NCBI RefSeq assembly: GCF_010015475.1
Contig: NZ_SSNI01000006.1
Coordinates: forward strand, 1-64,000
Length of the DNA: 64,000 nucleotides
Source of the DNA: Pontibacter pamirensis
GTDB lineage: Bacteria; Bacteroidota; Bacteroidia; Cytophagales; Hymenobacteraceae
Direction of reading: 5' to 3'
In this document: one piece after another, positions 54,722 to 63,071 of the stretch
Position numbering within the stretch: position 1 is the first letter of the stretch
How the letters are laid out: every line of letters begins with the position of its first letter
The notes under the pieces: model-generated
The model's database searches: none
Told to the model about the DNA's origin: nothing
The model's input: the letters and a program-made list of their open reading frames with translations, nothing else
Program-made: the position numbers and the translations under genes

Positions 54722-55071
54722 GTATGCTGATTAAATGGTGTAAATTTTGGCGTTCTTTTCAACTGAGGACGCATCATGCTTCCTTTGCTTCAGACGCTCG
54801 CAGGAGCTGCGCACGCTGCGAGGTCTTTGAGTTTGCTGCACAATATCTCAGTAGCCACAGTTCACGAGTATTCCATGAAATGAAGAAGCGCTGACAGGAA
54901 ATTGTTCTGCTGCCAAGTGCTGTCATACTTTCAGAACCGCTATGAACTACATCAGAATTGTAAGCTTTCTGATGTCATCTGACCTGTGAGTATTCAGGAT
55001 ATAAGGGGTAGTGTAGTATGGGATGAGGATGAATTCCGTACGGTCTGGATTTTGGTATACCAACTGTGCCC
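54722..55071. other. Intergenic stretch with a hairpin, between porin and nirD
   Basis: No gene. A stem pairs AGAC and CTCGCAG (54792-54803) with CTGCGAG and GTCT (54816-54826), with one bulged G. It could stop nirBD transcription or process it before the porin-narK-nas part, splitting the cluster into two units. Confidence 0.45.
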
Positions 55072-55428
55072 TTACTCTATTCCCACGTACACCCTGTCTC
55101 CCTCCACTTTTACAGGATAGGTTTTTAGTTGATATTCTTCGCCTGTGAGGCATTCGCCGGAAAGAAGAGAGAAGGTTTTCTTGTGGAAAGGACAGGCAAC
55201 TTTCGGTTCACAGGTGTCACCGGTGCTGCCAATCATACCTCTTGAGAGCACCATCTGCTGCTTGTGCGGGCATAGGTTCTGTGTGGCATACCACTCTCCG
55301 CGGCGGCTGAAGTTATAGAGCGCAATCTGCTCATCTCCCACTTTCACGCATCCGCCCCCGTTCTGAGGGACATCATCTGTTTTACAAACAAACACCCATT
55401 CAACTGCTATGTCTATTACTGCTTCCAT
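55072..55428 (-). CDS. nirD: Nitrite reductase small subunit, Rieske-type
   Basis: A 118-residue subunit of assimilatory NADH nitrite reductase. The Rieske-type fold has both cluster-binding boxes, CPHK and CPFHKKTF, so unlike the Escherichia coli NirD, which lacks the cluster ligands, this form may carry a [2Fe-2S] centre. It is 51 bases downstream of nirB on the same strand, and probably transcribed with it. Confidence 0.9.
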   Translation of the reverse strand: MEAVIDIAVEWVFVCKTDDVPQNGGGCVKVGDEQIALYNFSRRGEWYATQNLCPHKQQMVLSRGMIGSTGDTCEPKVACPFHKKTFSLLSGECLTGEEYQLKTYPVKVEGDRVYVGIE

Positions 55429-55479
55429 ATGCTTCTTTATTTTCGGTTAATGTTTGATTTAAGGCTTGTTATTCAGGTA

Positions 55480-57990
55480 TCACCATTCCTTCGCTTTCAC
55501 CTGCTCGCGCATGGTATCGAAAGCAACCAGCGGATCTTTCTCTTTCGGGGCATTCACGAAGTGCGCGAACTGCTTGCGCAGGTCCGGGTTTTCAACTGCC
55601 TCTTTCCACTCGCAGTGATAGCTGTCTACCAAGCCTTGCATCTCTGCTTCCAGTTGCGCGTTGATGCCGAGGCTGTCGTTGATCACCACATTTTTCAAGT
55701 AGCTCAGGCCACCTTCCATTTTGTTCAGCCAGGTAGCGGTGCGGGTAAGGGAATCAGCAGTATTGATGTAGAACATCAGGAACCTGTCGAGGTATTTGAC
55801 GCAGGTTTCCTTGTCGATGTCGGTGGCCAACAGCTGTGCATGCTGGGGCTTGGAACCGCCGTTTCCGGCCACGTACAGGTTCCAGCCTTTTTCGGTGGCG
55901 ATGATACCGAAGTCTTTTGACTGCGCCTCGGCACACTCCCGCACGCAGCCACTCACGCCTCCTTTTATTTTGTGCGGTGCCCGGATGCCCCGGTAGCGCT
56001 CTTCTATCTCAATGGCAAAAGACACGCTGTCGTGGAGGCCAAAGCGGCACCAAGTGCTGCCGACACAGCTCTTCACTGTGCGAAGCGCCTTTCCGTAGGC
56101 ATGGCCGCTTTCAAATCCGGCATCTATTAATTCGCTCCAGATGTCGGGCAGTTCCGAGAGGTGCGCCCCGAACAGGTCGATGCGCTGGCCTCCGGTAATT
56201 TTGGTGTACAGGTTATACTTCTTCGCCACCTGCCCAATCACAATTAGTTTATCTGGTGTAATCTCCCCGCCTGGTATGCGCGGCACAACAGAATAAGTAC
56301 CGCCTTTTTGTATGTTGGCCAGGTAACGGTCGTTGCTGTCCTGGATAGTATGCTGCTTCACAATCACGTCGTTCCATAAACTGGCCAGTATGCTGGCAAC
56401 GGTAGGCTTACAGAGTTCACAGCCATCGCCTTTCCCGAAATGGTCTAAGGCAGCATCGTAGGTTTTAATCTTGTTCAGCTTCATCAGGTCGAACAGCTCC
56501 TGACGGGAGTAGTCGAAGTGCTCGCAAACAACGTTCTTGATGTAAGTACCGTTTGCTTTCAGCGTCTCATGAATCAGGTCTTTTACAAGCGGAACGCAGC
56601 CACCACAGCCGGTACCGGCTTTGTTGCACTTCTTCATTCCCTCCACCGTCGTCACATTTAGGTCCGTTACGGCTCCGCAGATATCCCCTTTTGATACTGC
56701 CTCGCAAGAACAAATCAAGGCTTCGTCCGGCAGCGTCACGACACCCGCTCCTGCACTGGCTTCGCCTCCCCTGGCTCCCAAAATAAGGTCTTCGGGGTTT
56801 GGCGGCAGCAGGATGTTGTTGTTTACTGTCTGCAGCAGGATGTTATAAGCGTCAGCATCGCCTATCAGCACGCCACCCAGCAGGTATTTGCCATCGTTGC
56901 TGATGTTGATGCGCTTGTATACGCCTTTGTGGGAGTCTTCAAATACGATGGATCTGCTGTCTGGCTCCGTCACGAAAGGGTCTCCGAAGCTGGCGACATC
57001 CACACCGATCAGTTTGAGTTTGGTGCTCATGTCGTAGCCGTTGAAAGTGCGCTCCCCAGCGCACAGGTGCGCGGCAACTACCTCGGCCATCTCATAGCCT
57101 GGCGCCACCAGGCCATATATCATCCCGTCGTAGAGGGCGCACTCACCGATAGCAAAGATGCTGTCGTCGCTGGTCTGCATTTTCTGGTTCACGACAATGC
57201 CGCCACGGGTTCCGGTTTCCAGGCCCGCCAGTTTTGCCAGTTCGTCACGCGGGCGTATGCCTGCTGAAATCACCAGCATATCCACTTCCAGCGAGGTGTC
57301 ATCATTGAACTGAAGCCCTTTGATGTTACTGTCTCCTAAAATGCTGCTGGTGCTCTTGTTCATGTGCACCTTCAGGTCCAGCGTCTCGAGTTTAGCCTGC
57401 AGCATGGCGCTACCGGCGGAGTCTATTTGCCGGGGCATCAGGCGTGGGGCGAACTCTATCACATGTGTTTCTTCCAGGCCCAGATCGATAAGTGCTTTTG
57501 CCGCCTCGAGGCCTAGCAGGCCACCACCCAATACAGCTCCTTTTCTGGCTGCTTTGGCATAATTCTGAATCAGGTCAAGGTCTTCAATGGTGCGGTACAC
57601 GAACACGCCGTCTTTCTCCACCCCAGGTATATCGGGCACAAAAGCTGATGAACCGGTAGCGAGCACGAGGTAATCGTAGGGCTGCGAAACGCCTTTTAGG
57701 GAATGGATTACTTTTTCAGAGCGGTTGATTTCGGTGATAGTGTCGCCGAGGTGCAGGGCAATGTTATTTTCGCTGTACCACCCCAGGTGCGACATAGACA
57801 AGTCATCTGCAGACTTCCCATTGAAATATTCGCTCAGATGCACGCGGTCGTAAGCGTGGCGCGGTTCTTCCCCAAAAACAACAATGTTGAAAGCTGAAGT
57901 TTTAGCGAGCAGTTTTTCACAAAACTTGTAGCCCACCATACCATTTCCTACCACCACAACTGTTTTGAGATCTTGCTGAGACATATTCAT
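55480..57990 (-). CDS. nirB: Nitrite reductase large subunit
   Basis: An 836-residue siroheme enzyme that reduces nitrite to ammonium with NAD(P)H. The FAD/NAD oxidoreductase core is at about 1-400 (VVVVGNGMVGYKF), a BFD [2Fe-2S] domain at about 420-470 (ICSCEAVSKG, GTGCGGCVPLV), a second BFD-like segment near 490-545 (GDGCELCKPTV), the NiR ferredoxin-like half-domain at about 555-625, and the siroheme/[4Fe-4S] ligands C642, C648, C682 and C686 (CVGSTWC and CVREC). It is full length. The gene is divergent from cobA, which makes the siroheme precursor, over a 762-base control region. Confidence 0.95.
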   Translation of the reverse strand: MNMSQQDLKTVVVVGNGMVGYKFCEKLLAKTSAFNIVVFGEEPRHAYDRVHLSEYFNGKSADDLSMSHLGWYSENNIALHLGDTITEINRSEKVIHSLKGVSQPYDYLVLATGSSAFVPDIPGVEKDGVFVYRTIEDLDLIQNYAKAARKGAVLGGGLLGLEAAKALIDLGLEETHVIEFAPRLMPRQIDSAGSAMLQAKLETLDLKVHMNKSTSSILGDSNIKGLQFNDDTSLEVDMLVISAGIRPRDELAKLAGLETGTRGGIVVNQKMQTSDDSIFAIGECALYDGMIYGLVAPGYEMAEVVAAHLCAGERTFNGYDMSTKLKLIGVDVASFGDPFVTEPDSRSIVFEDSHKGVYKRINISNDGKYLLGGVLIGDADAYNILLQTVNNNILLPPNPEDLILGARGGEASAGAGVVTLPDEALICSCEAVSKGDICGAVTDLNVTTVEGMKKCNKAGTGCGGCVPLVKDLIHETLKANGTYIKNVVCEHFDYSRQELFDLMKLNKIKTYDAALDHFGKGDGCELCKPTVASILASLWNDVIVKQHTIQDSNDRYLANIQKGGTYSVVPRIPGGEITPDKLIVIGQVAKKYNLYTKITGGQRIDLFGAHLSELPDIWSELIDAGFESGHAYGKALRTVKSCVGSTWCRFGLHDSVSFAIEIEERYRGIRAPHKIKGGVSGCVRECAEAQSKDFGIIATEKGWNLYVAGNGGSKPQHAQLLATDIDKETCVKYLDRFLMFYINTADSLTRTATWLNKMEGGLSYLKNVVINDSLGINAQLEAEMQGLVDSYHCEWKEAVENPDLRKQFAHFVNAPKEKDPLVAFDTMREQVKAKEW

Positions 57991-58752
57991 AATTTCAAAT
58001 TTTATCTAAGACTTAGTCCGGAGCCGGTAAGAGTTTATCCCTTCACCCGATATTTAGAAGTTAACAGCTTCTCCTCCAACAGGCCTATCTTTAACAACCT
58101 TTCAATCAAACTTAGTTAAAAATTACTAAATTTTCACAAAAACAGATTCGTGTTAACAAATATGCAACAGAGTGATATTTTATTTAAAATTTCACATTAC
58201 CAACAAAAACAGCTTGTTTTACTATCTATAATTGAACTATAGTTATAAATTAAATTTTTAAAAAAATTAAATTTATTTTCAACACCCCCTATTAATATAC
58301 ACTACTACCCATTATTTTACACATGATTTCACGATTACGCCCCTTGTAAAATAGGGTTATGTAAACTAATATTATATATTAATTAAATTAACCCCTATAA
58401 AAACACTACACTAAACTTAAATTTAAATTATTCGACAAAATAGTATATTGCCAATAATTTAAACCTAAAAATGTGAGTGAGTAACTAATCATTGGAGAGG
58501 TGAGGCAGGAAAAAGAAGCAGGACAATCATCTGATGTTATAACTCGATAGTAGAGAGGTAGCACGGTGCGTCCCACAGTATCAGCAAAAGCAGCAGGAGT
58601 TGTAGTGACACTGGAGAAAGCAGGATTGGAAATAGATAAAGAAAAAGCTAAACCTTTGAAGCCATACTATAAATGAGAAGCGAACCATTACATTTGCCTG
58701 ACTAGTATACTTTAATAGATAGCGTAAGCAATTACGTGGAGAATGAAGCAAT
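57991..58752. promoter_or_regulatory. Long AT-rich control region between nirB and cobA
   Basis: No gene. It is strikingly AT-rich from about 58080 to 58470. A 10-base inverted repeat, 58423-58432 with 58453-58462 across 20 bases, may be an operator for a nitrogen or nitrate regulator. No consensus promoter was clear on either strand. No regulator gene of the cluster is in the window. Confidence 0.5.
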
Positions 58753-59520
58753 ATGCCCGATCAAAAGAAAACCCCTGAACTTTATGTAATGGGCGCTGGT
58801 CCCGGCGACCCGGAACTGATAACTGTAAAAGCCTATAAAGTTTTACAAAAAGCAGACGTAGTGCTGTATGACAACCTCGCTAATAAAGAACTGCTGGATA
58901 TTACGAAAGAAGACTGCGAGAGAATTTATGTCGGGAAGCACCCTTATGGTGACTATACACCACAGGAAAGAATTCATGAATTAATATTAGAGAAAGCACA
59001 TAGCAAGGGCATTGTGGTAAGGCTAAAGGGCGGCGACCCTTATATTTTCGGTAGAGGATTTGAAGAGGTGCTCTTTGCCAGGGAGCACGGCATTAAAACC
59101 CATTACATACCGGGCATCACCAGCATGCAGGCAAGCGGCTTTAACGATATCCCGCTCACGCACCGTGCCGTCAGCGAAGGCGTATGGGCCATAACCGGCA
59201 CTAAAAAAGACGGCTCCCTGTCTAAAGACCTGAGGCTGTCGATGCAGAGCAATGCCACCGTTATTGTATATATGGGTATGAAAAAAGCCCCGGAGATTGC
59301 CGCTGTGTATGTGCAGGAGGGAAAAGGCGACATGCCGGTAGCTATTATACAACATGCCTCTCTGCCACACCAGAAGTCAGCGGTGGGCAAAGTAAAAGAC
59401 TTACCTAATCTGATTAAGGAGCACCACCTTACCTATCCCGCCATTATCGTGATAGGCTGGGTGATAGACGTGCAGGCAGGTGGTGCGCCACTTCTTCCTC
59501 CTGTTGGCACGGCACAATAA
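58753..59520 (+). CDS. cobA: Uroporphyrinogen-III C-methyltransferase
   Basis: A 255-residue SAM-dependent methyltransferase making precorrin-2 from uroporphyrinogen III, the first step to siroheme. The N-terminal VMGAGPGDPELITVKA is the SAM-binding and family motif; RLKGGDPYIFGRG, the GITSMQAS loop, the TGTKKDG segment and VIVYMGMKKAPEI are also typical. It is the stand-alone SUMT, without the CysG oxidase/chelatase part, which must be elsewhere. Divergence from nirB fits siroheme supply to nitrite reductase. Confidence 0.92.
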   Translation: MPDQKKTPELYVMGAGPGDPELITVKAYKVLQKADVVLYDNLANKELLDITKEDCERIYVGKHPYGDYTPQERIHELILEKAHSKGIVVRLKGGDPYIFGRGFEEVLFAREHGIKTHYIPGITSMQASGFNDIPLTHRAVSEGVWAITGTKKDGSLSKDLRLSMQSNATVIVYMGMKKAPEIAAVYVQEGKGDMPVAIIQHASLPHQKSAVGKVKDLPNLIKEHHLTYPAIIVIGWVIDVQAGGAPLLPPVGTAQ

Positions 59521-59551
59521 ACTAAGTGCGCTCTTCGGCTTCAGCATAATT

Positions 59552-60097
59552 TCACTGCGGTATTGCCTGGAACATTTCCTCCACCCCTTTTACGATCTGT
59601 TCCTGTAGTTTTGCCTGCTTGCGCTGCAGGATGGCTTCTGCCGCGCCGCGCCATACCAGTTCGTTCTGTTCGTTGTCCACGAGGTGCACCGATACGGTTC
59701 CTTCTCTGTACCTGCCCACCTCTACTTCTCTGCTCCGCCATGTATAGCGGCGCTGCCCAATGTAGTTAGGCGGGTCCGATCGAATATCCGTCTGCCGCGT
59801 CTGCACCTCTTCAGTAACCACAATACCCAGGTTAATGAGCAGGTCAGGATCTGAAGTAGTTTGCGTTAAACCCCGTGCCTCCAGTTGGTCTGAGATTGCT
59901 TGCTGCAGATACTGCACCTGGGTCTGGTAGGCCGGTGTCAGTCCCTCTCCGGAAGCCTCTACCTCATAAAAAGCAAACGTTTCATAGTTGCTTAATTGAA
60001 AGCCAGGGGCAGGTTCGGTATTCACTTGTATAGATGGGCTGCATCCCGTTAGTAAAAGCAAGACTGGCAATAGGCACTGCAGGTAAGTAAATTTCAT
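59552..60097 (-). CDS. DUF4136-family lipoprotein
   Basis: A 181-residue lipoprotein with lipobox Cys at residue 19 (LLTGC). DUF4136 patterns are seen: NYETFAFYEV near the start, DPDLLINLGI in the middle and the TVSVHLVDNEQNELVWRG strand. The function is unknown; the family occurs on outer membranes of many Bacteroidota. It converges on cobA with a gap of 31 bases. Confidence 0.85.
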   Translation of the reverse strand: MKFTYLQCLLPVLLLLTGCSPSIQVNTEPAPGFQLSNYETFAFYEVEASGEGLTPAYQTQVQYLQQAISDQLEARGLTQTTSDPDLLINLGIVVTEEVQTRQTDIRSDPPNYIGQRRYTWRSREVEVGRYREGTVSVHLVDNEQNELVWRGAAEAILQRKQAKLQEQIVKGVEEMFQAIPQ

Positions 60098-60346
60098 CTT
60101 TCTGTTTGGATTACGCTTGACTCCTGTATACGTTCAATTTGCTTTAAGCTATACACTTGTTTTCTCTGCCTGCACCTGTTCCTTTTACCAGGCGTTTCAT
60201 ACCTATCAGTCTGGCTGGCGTACGGACGTCTTTTAGGTATAAAGATTATATTCTGATGGTATGTACAACATAATGTTTAACTTTAACCGGAAATTCCCGC
60301 CTGCATCTTTTAGGGCACATAAAGGACTCATAGACTTCACACCATC

Positions 60347-61219
60347 ATGAATACTACGGCACAACTACTACACAGCAAGAAGAAAACCATTCTCGAAAGC
60401 TGGATGAGCAACCAACTCTCTGACCAGGGGCTCCGCGATGATCTTATTTCGAATGAAGAGCTCCACAAACAATCAGATGAGCTATTGAATGGGTTGGCCC
60501 GTGCCATGGCAACAGGCAACACGGACAACATTTACGCAGCAGAGTATGAGCCGATAACTGAGATCCTGTCGGATATCTCTATTACACGTGCCCGCCAGGG
60601 CTTCAGCCCGCGCGAAACAGGCATGTATGTACTCAGCCTGAAAAAAGCCATTGCCGATGCGCTGGAGCAGGAGCTTGCCGGGCAGCATGAGCAGCTCTAC
60701 AAAGAAGTTATGATGGTGAACAGGCTACTTGATAGCCTCAGCGTTGTAACCTTTGAGACCTTCATTAAAGGCCGCGAGGAAGTGATTCTACGTCAGTCTG
60801 ATGAGATCAGTGAAATATCCACCCCTGTTATTAAAGTATGGGAAGGCATTCTGGCCCTGCCGATTATTGGCACCCTGGACAGCGCCCGCACCCAGGTTGT
60901 GATGGAAAGCCTGCTGCAGGAGATTGTGAACACAGGCAGCAACATTGCTATTCTGGATATATCCGGCGTGCCAGCTGTTGACTCACTGGTGGCGCAGCAC
61001 CTTATTAAAACAGTGAGTGCTACCCGCCTGATGGGTGCCGAGTGCATCATCAGCGGCATACGGGCTGAGATTGCGCAAACAATTGTACACTTAGGCATCG
61101 ACCTCTCCAATATCAAAACAAAGGCATCGTTGGCGAGTGCGTTGCAACTGGCCTTCAGTATGAATAGAATTGAAGTGAAGTCACATAGTAAAAGCACCAC
61201 TTTCGGATTTAAGCGCTAA
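60347..61219 (+). CDS. rsbR: RsbR-type stressosome co-antagonist
   Basis: A 290-residue stressosome sensor-scaffold protein. The N-terminal about 150 residues are helical, like the RsbRD/globin-like sensor domain (SPRETGMYVLSLKKAI). The STAS domain is at about 165-275. The Bacillus RsbRA phosphorylation sites T171 and T205 correspond here to S213 (AVDSLVAQHL) and T245 (EIAQTIVHLGIDL), so the first site is Ser in place of Thr. It begins an operon of overlapping genes; rsbS starts two bases past its stop. The signal is unknown. Confidence 0.9.
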   Translation: MNTTAQLLHSKKKTILESWMSNQLSDQGLRDDLISNEELHKQSDELLNGLARAMATGNTDNIYAAEYEPITEILSDISITRARQGFSPRETGMYVLSLKKAIADALEQELAGQHEQLYKEVMMVNRLLDSLSVVTFETFIKGREEVILRQSDEISEISTPVIKVWEGILALPIIGTLDSARTQVVMESLLQEIVNTGSNIAILDISGVPAVDSLVAQHLIKTVSATRLMGAECIISGIRAEIAQTIVHLGIDLSNIKTKASLASALQLAFSMNRIEVKSHSKSTTFGFKR

Positions 61220-61221
61220 AC

Positions 61222-61638
61222 ATGGATATGGACAGAATCCCAATTTTGAAACTGGGCCCCTTTCTGCTGGTCACCATACAGGTGGACCTTTACGACAGGT
61301 TAGCCCTGAACTTAGAGAACGATCTGATTACCATGGTTAGCAAAACAGGCGCGCGCGGGGTACTCATTGATATATCGGCTGTAAGTATAGTAGACTCTTT
61401 TATGGGCCGCATATTAGGCAACATTGCCTCTATGTCCGGCATAATGGACGCACAGACGGTAGTGGTAGGCATGCAGCCGGCCGTTGCCATCACGCTGGTA
61501 GAGCTTGGCCTCACGCTGCAGGGAGTGCACACGGCACTTGATGTTGAAAAAGGCATGGAATTACTTCAGGACAAGATTGGCCCCGACTATTTGCAGGAGC
61601 AGGACGAAGAGGAAGAGCTGGATGATCGTACTGAATAA
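61222..61638 (+). CDS. rsbS: RsbS-type stressosome scaffold
   Basis: A 138-residue STAS protein that builds the stressosome core and holds RsbT. The phosphorylatable Ser falls at residue 59 (IVDSF), the same number as in Bacillus RsbS, and the downstream signature GMQPAVAITLVELGLTL is very well conserved. The tail is acidic (EQDEEEELDD). The last 17 bases overlap the rsbT start. Confidence 0.93.
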   Translation: MDMDRIPILKLGPFLLVTIQVDLYDRLALNLENDLITMVSKTGARGVLIDISAVSIVDSFMGRILGNIASMSGIMDAQTVVVGMQPAVAITLVELGLTLQGVHTALDVEKGMELLQDKIGPDYLQEQDEEEELDDRTE

Positions 61639-62035
61639 GGACACGATGCAGATCGTGCGGGAACAGGACGTTGTTCTTTTCCGCAATCGTGTGCGTGAGT
61701 ACAGTACGAAAATAGGAATGAGCCTTGTAAACCAGACAAAACTAATTACGGCAGCCAGCGAACTGGTCCGCAACATGCTCAAGTATGCCAACGGCGGCCA
61801 AGTTGTTATTGAAATTATCAGCAAAAGCGCACAGAATGGTGTCCGGTTAACCTTTACAGACCAAGGACCGGGTATTGCGGATATACAGCAGGCCATGCAG
61901 GACGGTTTCTCGACAGGTAAGAGCCTTGGGCTTGGGCTCCCCGGAGCTAAGCGCCTCGTAAATGAGTTTGACATACAGAGCAAACCCGGCGAGGGCACAC
62001 GCGTAACCGTTATCCACTGGAAACATGGACGTTAA
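61622..62035 (+). CDS. rsbT: RsbT-type switch kinase
   Basis: A 137-residue GHKL-fold serine/threonine kinase that phosphorylates RsbR and RsbS and then leaves the stressosome to switch on its target. The N-box is ELVRNMLKYANGG, the G1 box DQGPGI and the G2 box GKSLGLGLPGAKRL. The ATG at 61622 gives the proper family start; a longer upstream frame lies wholly inside rsbS. The stop overlaps the next gene by 11 bases. Confidence 0.93.
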   Translation: MIVLNKDTMQIVREQDVVLFRNRVREYSTKIGMSLVNQTKLITAASELVRNMLKYANGGQVVIEIISKSAQNGVRLTFTDQGPGIADIQQAMQDGFSTGKSLGLGLPGAKRLVNEFDIQSKPGEGTRVTVIHWKHGR

Positions 62036-63065
62036 TCAGCACCAGCAATTCATCATCCCCGACAAAAGCTACTCCAGCATAGCGAAGCGAGACATTACGC
62101 GCCTGGTGGAGAGCTATGGCTTCTCGCCCGCCGATGTAGGCAAGGTGAACATCGTTGTCTCCGAACTAGTTACTAACTTAGCAAAATTTGCCACTGGAGG
62201 CGGAGAGCTGCTGGTGAGGCCTTTCGGCAGCCCCATTACTGGCCTTGAAATTTTTTGCCTCGACAACGGCCCCGGCATGTCTGACCCTGCCCGCATGCAG
62301 GAAGATGGCTTCTCCACCTATGGCTCGGCAGGTGAAGGTTTGGGAGCCATAAAAAGGCAGTCAGATGAATTTGACCTCTATTCGCAGCCAGGTATAGGCA
62401 CTACAGTGCTCTCCAGAATTTATAAAACCGGCAGAAAAAAGGACTTGGCGGCAGATATTACCCGCTATGAGGTAGGCTATGTGATGGTGGCGAAGTCAGG
62501 CGAAACGCTTTGCGGAGACAATTTTGCTATGGTCCTGCGCGGCCCGGACTTGTACCTGCTGGCCTTAGACGGCCTGGGGCATGGCGCAAACGCACACGAA
62601 GCATCCCAGGAGGCTGCCAAGTACTTTATGGGCTCACCGGCAACAGCACCTGCCGATGCGCTGCGCTACATACACGCTAACATCAAGCGCACGCGCGGCG
62701 CAGTAGGGCTTATGGCCAGCATCAGCGGCAGTACACACCGCATCAGCTACTGTGGCGTTGGCAACATTGCCGGGAAACTGTTTAACCAGGATAGCAGCAT
62801 GGCCGGAGCAGCCTATAAGAATATTATCTCTTATAATGGTATATTGGGGCATAATGTACCCAACACCCTCAGCAACCAACAGCTTGATTGGGGGCGCGGC
62901 AACATGCTGGTCCTGCACTCCGACGGGCTAAAGTCAAGATGGGATATGTCGAAGCTCCCTTCTCTGAACCGCCACCACGCTTCCACCATAGCCGCTGTGC
63001 TTTATAAAACCAACAGCCGCAAGACTGATGACACACTTGTAGTTGTATGTAAAGGCAAAATATAG
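62025..63065 (+). CDS. Fused RsbT/RsbW-like ATPase and RsbX/SpoIIE-type phosphatase
   Basis: A 346-residue two-domain regulator. Residues about 1-135 form a GHKL kinase-like domain with N-box VSELVTNLAKFATGG, G1 DNGPGM and G2 GEGLGAIKRQ. Residues about 150-346 are a PP2C/SpoIIE-type phosphatase with GDNFAMV, LALDGLGHG (metal-binding Asp) and LHSDGLKS (second metal Asp). It is the position-equivalent of RsbX, the phosphatase that resets the stressosome, but carries its own ATPase domain. Whether the ATPase is a kinase or only a binding module is not known. Confidence 0.87.
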   Translation: MDVNQHQQFIIPDKSYSSIAKRDITRLVESYGFSPADVGKVNIVVSELVTNLAKFATGGGELLVRPFGSPITGLEIFCLDNGPGMSDPARMQEDGFSTYGSAGEGLGAIKRQSDEFDLYSQPGIGTTVLSRIYKTGRKKDLAADITRYEVGYVMVAKSGETLCGDNFAMVLRGPDLYLLALDGLGHGANAHEASQEAAKYFMGSPATAPADALRYIHANIKRTRGAVGLMASISGSTHRISYCGVGNIAGKLFNQDSSMAGAAYKNIISYNGILGHNVPNTLSNQQLDWGRGNMLVLHSDGLKSRWDMSKLPSLNRHHASTIAAVLYKTNSRKTDDTLVVVCKGKI

Positions 63066-63071
63066 AAAGGG

